Origin: JBBRLG01 sp038231495 | GTDB taxonomy: Bacteria; Planctomycetota; Planctomycetia; Gemmatales; Gemmataceae | Assembly (NCBI GenBank): GCA_038231495.1 | Contig: JBBRLG010000067.1 | Span: 1-19,472 of the forward strand | Direction of reading: 5' to 3' | DNA length: 19,472 bases | In this document: positions 15,320 to 19,472 of the stretch, piece by piece | How positions within the stretch are numbered: position 1 is the stretch's first letter | How the letters are laid out: the number at the start of each line of letters is the position of its first letter | Made by a program: the position numbers and the translations under genes | The notes under the pieces: model-generated | Seen by the model: the letters and a program-made list of their open reading frames with translations, nothing else | Told to the model about the DNA's origin: nothing | Databases searched by the model: none

Positions 15320-16410
15320 GACACCGTTTCCATGCCTTGTGTCCTTATTTCGCCATGTTCCCTGAGTCGTTCGTCGAGACATGGGTCGAACGTCTCACGA
15401 AGCGAGACACCGTTATCTTGGATCCGTTCTGCGGGAGAGGCACCACCCCTTTTCAGGCAATGCTGATGGGCCGCCGGGCCATTGCCAGCGACATCAACCC
15501 GGTCGCCTACTGCATCACCAAAGCAAAGACCAACGCCCCTGCCGCGAAGGTTGTCCGCCGCCGCATCACCGAACTGGAGAAAGGGTATTCGTCGCGTTCG
15601 TGGGAGCCGTTTAGGCGAAAAATGCCGGAGTTCTTTCACTACGCCTATAGCAGGGAGACCCTGCGTCAGCTTCTCTACCTGCGGGAACATCTCGATTGGG
15701 AGCATAATGGCACCGATTGCATGATCGCAGCCCTGGTACTTGGATCCTTGCATGGGGAGACAGAGAAGTCGAGCTCCTACCTCAGCAACCAGATGCCCCG
15801 GACGATCAGCACGAAGCCGGCGTACTCCGTCAGGTTCTGGCAGAAACGAGACTTGCAGCCGCCCGACCGGAACACTTTTGAGCTGCTTCGGAGCCGGGTC
15901 ACATTTCGTTATGAGAGTGAGCCACCCGACGGACGCGGGACAGTATTGAGGACCGACATGCGGGAGCTGCCGCGGCTCCTGGACGCCGAATCCGAGCCAA
16001 TCCGGTGCGTGATCACATCTCCACCCTATCTGGACATAACAAACTTTGAGGAGGATCAGTGGCTTCGCCTCTGGTTCTTAAGGAATGAACCCCGCCCAAC
16101 CTACCGAAAGATCTCCAAGGACGACCGTCACGAGCGAGCCGATCACTACTGGGATTTTATCTCGGACATGTGGCGGGTACTCGGGAAGGTCATGGCCAAG
16201 AAGGCAGATGTCGTAATCCGCATCGGCGGGAAGAATTTCGATCAGGACGAGATGGGGAATCGACTCCGGGGCACTAGTGTCTTCTCCCAGAGGCGAGTTG
16301 ACCTGATCCATGGTGAGACAAGCCAGATTCAGCGACGTCAGACGGACTCCTTTCGCCCCGGCACGAAGGGGTGCTTAGTCGAAGCGGACTTCCACTTCCG
16401 GATCTACTAG
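15316..16410 (+). CDS. DNA methyltransferase (N6-adenine or N4-cytosine, SPPY type)
   Basis: 364 residues from ATG 15316, overlapping the previous stop as ATGA. The S-adenosylmethionine-binding motif I is DPFCGRGTTPFQA at 36-48, followed by the motif II region ASDINPVAYCIT. Catalytic motif IV is SPPY at 235-238 within VITSPPYLDITNFEEDQWLRLWF. The order motif I, long insertion of about 190 residues, motif IV fits an alpha-like arrangement with a target recognition region between them (about 60-225, including YLSNQMPRTISTKPAYSVRFW). The C-terminal part has VVIRIGGKNF and ends FHFRIY. It modifies exocyclic amino groups of DNA in the cytoplasm; the recognition sequence cannot be predicted. As the last gene of the operon it is the likely self-protecting modification enzyme of the system. 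Confidence 0.92.
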   Translation: MRHRFHALCPYFAMFPESFVETWVERLTKRDTVILDPFCGRGTTPFQAMLMGRRAIASDINPVAYCITKAKTNAPAAKVVRRRITELEKGYSSRSWEPFRRKMPEFFHYAYSRETLRQLLYLREHLDWEHNGTDCMIAALVLGSLHGETEKSSSYLSNQMPRTISTKPAYSVRFWQKRDLQPPDRNTFELLRSRVTFRYESEPPDGRGTVLRTDMRELPRLLDAESEPIRCVITSPPYLDITNFEEDQWLRLWFLRNEPRPTYRKISKDDRHERADHYWDFISDMWRVLGKVMAKKADVVIRIGGKNFDQDEMGNRLRGTSVFSQRRVDLIHGETSQIQRRQTDSFRPGTKGCLVEADFHFRIY

Positions 16411-16611
16411 GTAATAACCCACCGACGTTTAATGGGCAGCAGCCGTGAGGAGGGGACTCTACTCGTGGGCAAGCAAACTTCTGACCTGCGACGAGGAGTA
16501 CATCTGACACGCTGACGCCCCGACGGTCGCCACTTGCATTCGCCACCTGCCCACCGCGTCCCGCCGTCCGGAAAAGAGGAAGTCCCCCAACCCAAAACGC
16601 CGATCCCCCTT

Positions 16612-16641
16612 TTGACATCCCGCGCGCGGCCTCCCTAGAAT
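16612..16641 (+). promoter_or_regulatory. Sigma70-like promoter for the glycosyltransferase operon
   Basis: A perfect TTGACA (16612-16617) and TAGAAT (16636-16641) are separated by 18 bp. The -10 box lies about 60 nt before the ATG at 16702. This is the best consensus promoter in the window. The 200 nt before it, back to the methyltransferase stop at 16410, contains no gene or clear terminator that I can see. Confidence 0.75.
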
Positions 16642-16701
16642 GGATGAAGAGTGGGTGTAGACGCCATCCGGTCACTCGACCGCCTCCAGGAGCCGCAGCG
16701 C

Positions 16702-17466
16702 ATGACCGCTTTGACCGCCATCCCGATCTACAACGAAGAACGGCACCTGGAAGACGTGTTGCGCGAGGTACGCCGGTACACGGCGCACATCCTCGTCGTC
16801 AATGACGGCTCCACCGACCGCACCGGCGAGCTGCTGGCCGCTCAGCCGGACGTGCGCGTGATTACCCACCCGCACAACCGCGGTTACGGGGCCGCCCTCG
16901 TCTCGGCGTTCGATTACGTCACGCAGCACGCCGAGTTCGACGTGCTGGTGACGATGGATTGCGACGGCCAACACGAGCCGGCACGCATTCCGGTGTTGCT
17001 CGAAGCGATCCACGACGCCGACCTTGTTTCCGGCAGCCGGTATTTGCGCGACTTCCACCAGGACTCCGAGCCGCCGCACGACCGCCGGCAGATCAACTTC
17101 CAGATCACGCAAAAACTGAACGCCCGCCACCGGCTGCACCTGACGGACGCGTTCTGCGGCTTCAAGGCGTACCGCCGCGAGGCGTTGCAGAAACTGCACG
17201 TCACCGAAACCGGCTGGGGCATGCCGTTGCAACTGTGGGTCCAGGCCGCGCGGCTCGACCTCCGTATCAAGGAGATCGGCGTGCCGCGGTTGTACATCGA
17301 CCCCAACCGCGTGTTCGGCGGCGTCCTCGACGACGCGGCGGAGCGGCTGGCGTATTATCACCGCGTCATCGCGGACGCCGAGGCGGAATGCCTGCCCGCG
17401 CCGGCGGAAGCCGCGCAGCCGTCGTGTTGCTGGTCAAACCTGCTGCCCAAGGAAAGCTGCCGGTGA
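16702..17466 (+). CDS. Family 2 glycosyltransferase (dolichol-phosphate mannosyltransferase-like)
   Basis: 254 residues from ATG 16702, with CAGGAG about 9 nt upstream; the in-frame GTG at 16651 is too close to the promoter to be the start. The GT-A fold is clear: IPIYNEE at 7-13, VVNDGSTDRT at 32-41, NRGYGAAL at 59-66, the DxD-type metal-binding motif MDCDGQHEP at 85-93, SGSRY at 110-114 and TDAFCGFKAYRREAL at 148-162. These are typical of DPM1/polyprenyl-phosphate sugar transferases. There is no transmembrane C-terminal extension, so it is a soluble or peripheral inner-membrane enzyme. Donor and acceptor are unknown. Its stop overlaps the start of the following gene, so the two are translated together. 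Confidence 0.92.
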   Translation: MTALTAIPIYNEERHLEDVLREVRRYTAHILVVNDGSTDRTGELLAAQPDVRVITHPHNRGYGAALVSAFDYVTQHAEFDVLVTMDCDGQHEPARIPVLLEAIHDADLVSGSRYLRDFHQDSEPPHDRRQINFQITQKLNARHRLHLTDAFCGFKAYRREALQKLHVTETGWGMPLQLWVQAARLDLRIKEIGVPRLYIDPNRVFGGVLDDAAERLAYYHRVIADAEAECLPAPAEAAQPSCCWSNLLPKESCR

Positions 17467-19046
17467 GCCTCGGCCCCCCGCTGCGCGCCCCGTCCGCGGA
17501 CGGGGCCGTCCTGGCCGTGCCGCCTTTGGCGACCGTCGGGCCACTGCTCGAAACCAACCGGCGCCGCCTGGCACGCCCCGCCGTGGACGTGCTGGGCCGG
17601 CCGTGGGACGACCTGCGACGCGCGGCCCGTCACGCCGCCGTCGCCGCAGCAATCGATTATCTTCGCTCCCTCGGCGAACCCGTTCCCGACCTTTCGCACG
17701 AACACCTCTTGCTCGCCGGCCATCAGCCGGAGCTGTTTCATCCCGGCGTCTGGATCAAGAACTTTGCCCTCAACGGCCTGGCCCGCCGGCACCGGCTGAC
17801 AGCCCTGAACCTCGTCGTTGACAACGACACGGTCAAGGCGACGGCCCTGCGCTTGCCGCATGCCGCCAGCCCCGAGCACCCGTGGCCCTACGCGGTGACG
17901 GTCCCTTTCGACCGCTGGACGAGCGAAGTGCCCTACGAAGAGCGAACGATTGCCGAGCGGTCCTTGTTTCACCACTTCCCCGACGAGGCCTTGGCGGTGC
18001 TGCGCCCGTTGGGCCTGGAACCGTTGCTTCCCGCGTTTTGGGAAGAAGTGTTACGGCAAGCCGAACGGACGCCGTTGTTGGGCAACTGCTTCGCCAGGGC
18101 GCGGCGGACGTTCGAGCGGCGCTGGGGTTGCCACAACCTCGAAGTCCCGGTGAGTGCCGTCTGCCGGACCGAGCCGTTCGCGTGGTTCGCGTGCCACCTC
18201 TTGGCCGAGTTGCCGCGCTTCCACGCCGTTTACAACGATTGCGTCCACGACTACCGCCGTCGTCACGGCATCCGCAGCCGCAACCACCCGGTGCCGGACC
18301 TAGCGGCGGACGGCGACTTTTACGAAACGCCATTCTGGGGCTGGCGCAGCGGCCAGGCGCGGCGCGGCCGCCTCTTCGCAAGGGTTATAAACGACCGCCT
18401 CGAACTGCGCAGCGGCACCGAAACCTGGCCGACCCTGCCGGCACCAAACGGCCACCCGACAGGGACAGTCGCCGCATGGCAAAACCTGGAACGCGACGGC
18501 TACAAGGTGCGCAGCCGGGCGTTGAGCAACACGCTGTACGCCCGGCTGTTCCTGAGCGAGCTATTCATGCACGGCATCGGCGGCGGCAAGTACGACGAGC
18601 TGACCGACGCGATCTTGCACCGCTTCTACGGCTGCGAACCGCCGGCGTTCCTGGTGCTGACGGCAACGCGCCTGCTGCCGCTGCCGACGCTGCCGTGCGG
18701 CCCGGACGACCGCCGCCGCCTGATCCGCCGGGTGCGCGACGTGCATTACCACCCGGAGCGCTACGTCGCCGCGACCGCCGACCTGGACGAATTGGTACGC
18801 GAAAAACAGGCATGGGTGGCGCGCCCGCCCCTCACGTCCGCCGAACGCCGCGAGCGCTTTACAACAATCCGAAAGCTCACGGAGGTGCTGCGCGTACCGC
18901 TGGCCGGCGAGGAACAGCGCTTGCGCGAAGAGTTAGCGGGTTGCGAACGGCGGCTGGAAGCCAACGCGGTGCTACGGCGGCGCGACTACGCTTTTTGCCT
19001 GTACCCGGAGGCGACGTTGCGGCCGTTCTTGACGCAAATGCTTTGA
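17463..19046 (+). CDS. Conserved-looking protein of unknown function, coupled to the glycosyltransferase
   Basis: 527 residues from GTG 17463, overlapping the glycosyltransferase stop as GTGA with AAGGA upstream. The frame is open much further upstream, but there it runs antiphase through the glycosyltransferase and encodes Arg/Pro-rich shadow sequence. I do not recognise the family. Visible segments include HLLLAGHQPELFHPGVWIKN (about 81-100), a NLVVDNDTVKAT segment, EERTIAERSLFHHFPDEAL, RWGCHNLEVPVSAVC, NDCVHDYRRRHGIRSRNHPV, FYETPFWGWR, and a C-terminal FLSELFMHGIGGGKYDELTDAI followed by a charged helical end. The GHQPELFHPGVW start recalls the N-terminal region of BshC-like enzymes, but this is a weak resemblance. 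There is no signal peptide. The coupling suggests a joint role in making a glycosylated or thiol-type product; unproven. Confidence 0.8.
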   Translation: MSLGPPLRAPSADGAVLAVPPLATVGPLLETNRRRLARPAVDVLGRPWDDLRRAARHAAVAAAIDYLRSLGEPVPDLSHEHLLLAGHQPELFHPGVWIKNFALNGLARRHRLTALNLVVDNDTVKATALRLPHAASPEHPWPYAVTVPFDRWTSEVPYEERTIAERSLFHHFPDEALAVLRPLGLEPLLPAFWEEVLRQAERTPLLGNCFARARRTFERRWGCHNLEVPVSAVCRTEPFAWFACHLLAELPRFHAVYNDCVHDYRRRHGIRSRNHPVPDLAADGDFYETPFWGWRSGQARRGRLFARVINDRLELRSGTETWPTLPAPNGHPTGTVAAWQNLERDGYKVRSRALSNTLYARLFLSELFMHGIGGGKYDELTDAILHRFYGCEPPAFLVLTATRLLPLPTLPCGPDDRRRLIRRVRDVHYHPERYVAATADLDELVREKQAWVARPPLTSAERRERFTTIRKLTEVLRVPLAGEEQRLREELAGCERRLEANAVLRRRDYAFCLYPEATLRPFLTQML

Positions 19047-19186
19047 CCGGTCGGCCGCCTACCCGTTGGCGGGGAGAAGTAAAGGAACACTCGGCCCAAA
19101 GTTCAGAACACCGGCCCTTTTTGGGCCGGGGCTGTAGCAGCTAAGGGATCGCTGACGAAATAACTTCCCGCTGCGCGATGATTCCG

Positions 19187-19243
19187 TACCGCGAAGCGGT
19201 TGAACAACCGAGCCGGGGGTCGCGTACGCGCGCACCCCCGGAA
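19187..19243. repeat. 57-bp structured repeat, copy 1
   Basis: The unit begins TACCGCGAAGCGGTT and ends CACCCCCGGAA. It contains three small palindromes: ACCGCgaaGCGGT, CGGTTgaacAACCG and a long CCGGGGGTCGCG/CGCGCACCCCCGG stem around a central TAC. Copy 2 starts 105 nt later and differs at two positions. Confidence 0.9.
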
Positions 19244-19291
19244 AGCGGATGCATTAACAGCCTGCTTTCTCGGTGGACGGGCGCGCTTCCA

Positions 19292-19348
19292 TACCGCGAA
19301 GCGGTTGGACAACCGAGCCGGGGGTCGCGTACTCGCGCACCCCCGGAA
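19292..19348. repeat. 57-bp structured repeat, copy 2
   Basis: Direct repeat of 19187-19243, differing at GTTGGAC versus GTTGAAC and GTACTCG versus GTACGCG. The spacer between copies is 48 nt and not related to the repeat. Both are in the same orientation, in the gene-free region after the 527-aa gene. Confidence 0.9.
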
Positions 19349-19472
19349 CCAGACGACCGTCAACCCAATACTGTTCGGCTCGATTTTTGCTAACGAGTTT
19401 TCACCCTCGTTTTCCGGGCAGTCGGTGGTTCAGAGCGGGCATCGCACCGTGGAAGCAAACGTCCGTTCACTA

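Larger units (their letters stand above)
19047..19472. other. Gene-free region with paired repeats at the window end
   Basis: 426 nt with no convincing gene on either strand. A GGCCC(ttttt)GGGCC palindrome lies near 19113-19129, about 70 nt after the stop of the 527-aa gene; it is a possible terminator-type hairpin although its T-run is in the loop. The two 57-bp repeats follow. The last 90 nt (from about 19380) are somewhat AT-richer and may hold the promoter of a gene beyond the window. Confidence 0.5.

Noticed and set aside
16959..17462. Upstream part of the frame encoding the 527-aa protein
   Set aside because: It lies wholly within the glycosyltransferase in another frame; the GTG at 17463 with a GTGA overlap is a better start.
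17882..19144. Plus-strand frame of about 420 codons inside the 527-aa gene
   Set aside because: Composition is Arg/Pro/Ala-rich shadow sequence; the overlapping 527-aa frame has balanced composition and conserved-looking segments.
1..19472. CRISPR arrays, tRNA or rRNA genes
   Set aside because: No regularly spaced repeat series, and no cloverleaf or rRNA-like sequence noticed by eye; the only direct repeats are the two 57-bp units.

Overview
The window looks like a planctomycete chromosome segment, most likely Gemmataceae or a relative. GC content and GC-rich third positions are high. It carries free-standing secretin-N-terminal-like (STN) secreted proteins, a very large lineage-restricted protein, and intergenic palindromes between many genes. 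Taxonomy is inferred from gene style only; no rRNA or other marker gene is present.

Layout. (i) 1-113 is the 3' end of a gene, possibly a transposase. (ii) 288-3305 holds three tandem plus-strand paralogues, each with a signal peptide and two STN-like domains. A long GC-rich inverted repeat sits between the first and second. (iii) 3306-3924 has no convincing gene but contains hairpins. (iv) 3925-4842 is a two-gene minus-strand unit: a conserved small protein that I compare with the Tse2 ADP-ribosyltransferase toxin fold, followed 3 nt later by a 163-aa partner. (v) 4965-12330 is a minus-strand block: a 1309-aa protein of unknown function, a YbdK-type carboxylate-amine ligase, a MacB/FtsX-type permease and a YycJ/WalJ-like metallo-beta-lactamase. 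Three of its junctions carry near-identical hairpins directly after the stop codon. (vi) 12540-16410 looks like an accessory island. It has a truncated relative of the small toxin-like protein overlapped (ATGA) by a 77-aa possible immunity gene, then a three-gene operon joined by ATGA overlaps: a ParB/Srx-domain protein, a putative Mrr/PD-(D/E)xK-like nuclease and an SPPY-type DNA methyltransferase. (vii) 16612-19046 has a good sigma70-like promoter, a family 2 glycosyltransferase and a 527-aa unknown protein starting in a GTGA overlap. (viii) 19187-19348 carries two copies of a 57-bp structured repeat.

The strongest candidate for an undescribed system is 13209-16410. Its gene order, overlaps and domain content fit a restriction-modification-like defence module in which a ParB-type protein accompanies a modification enzyme and a diverged nuclease. 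The two toxin-like small-gene pairs share a C-terminal motif (H-x-x-[VI]-E-P-A-R-x-M) but have different partner genes. Both interpretations are inference from sequence motifs and context.
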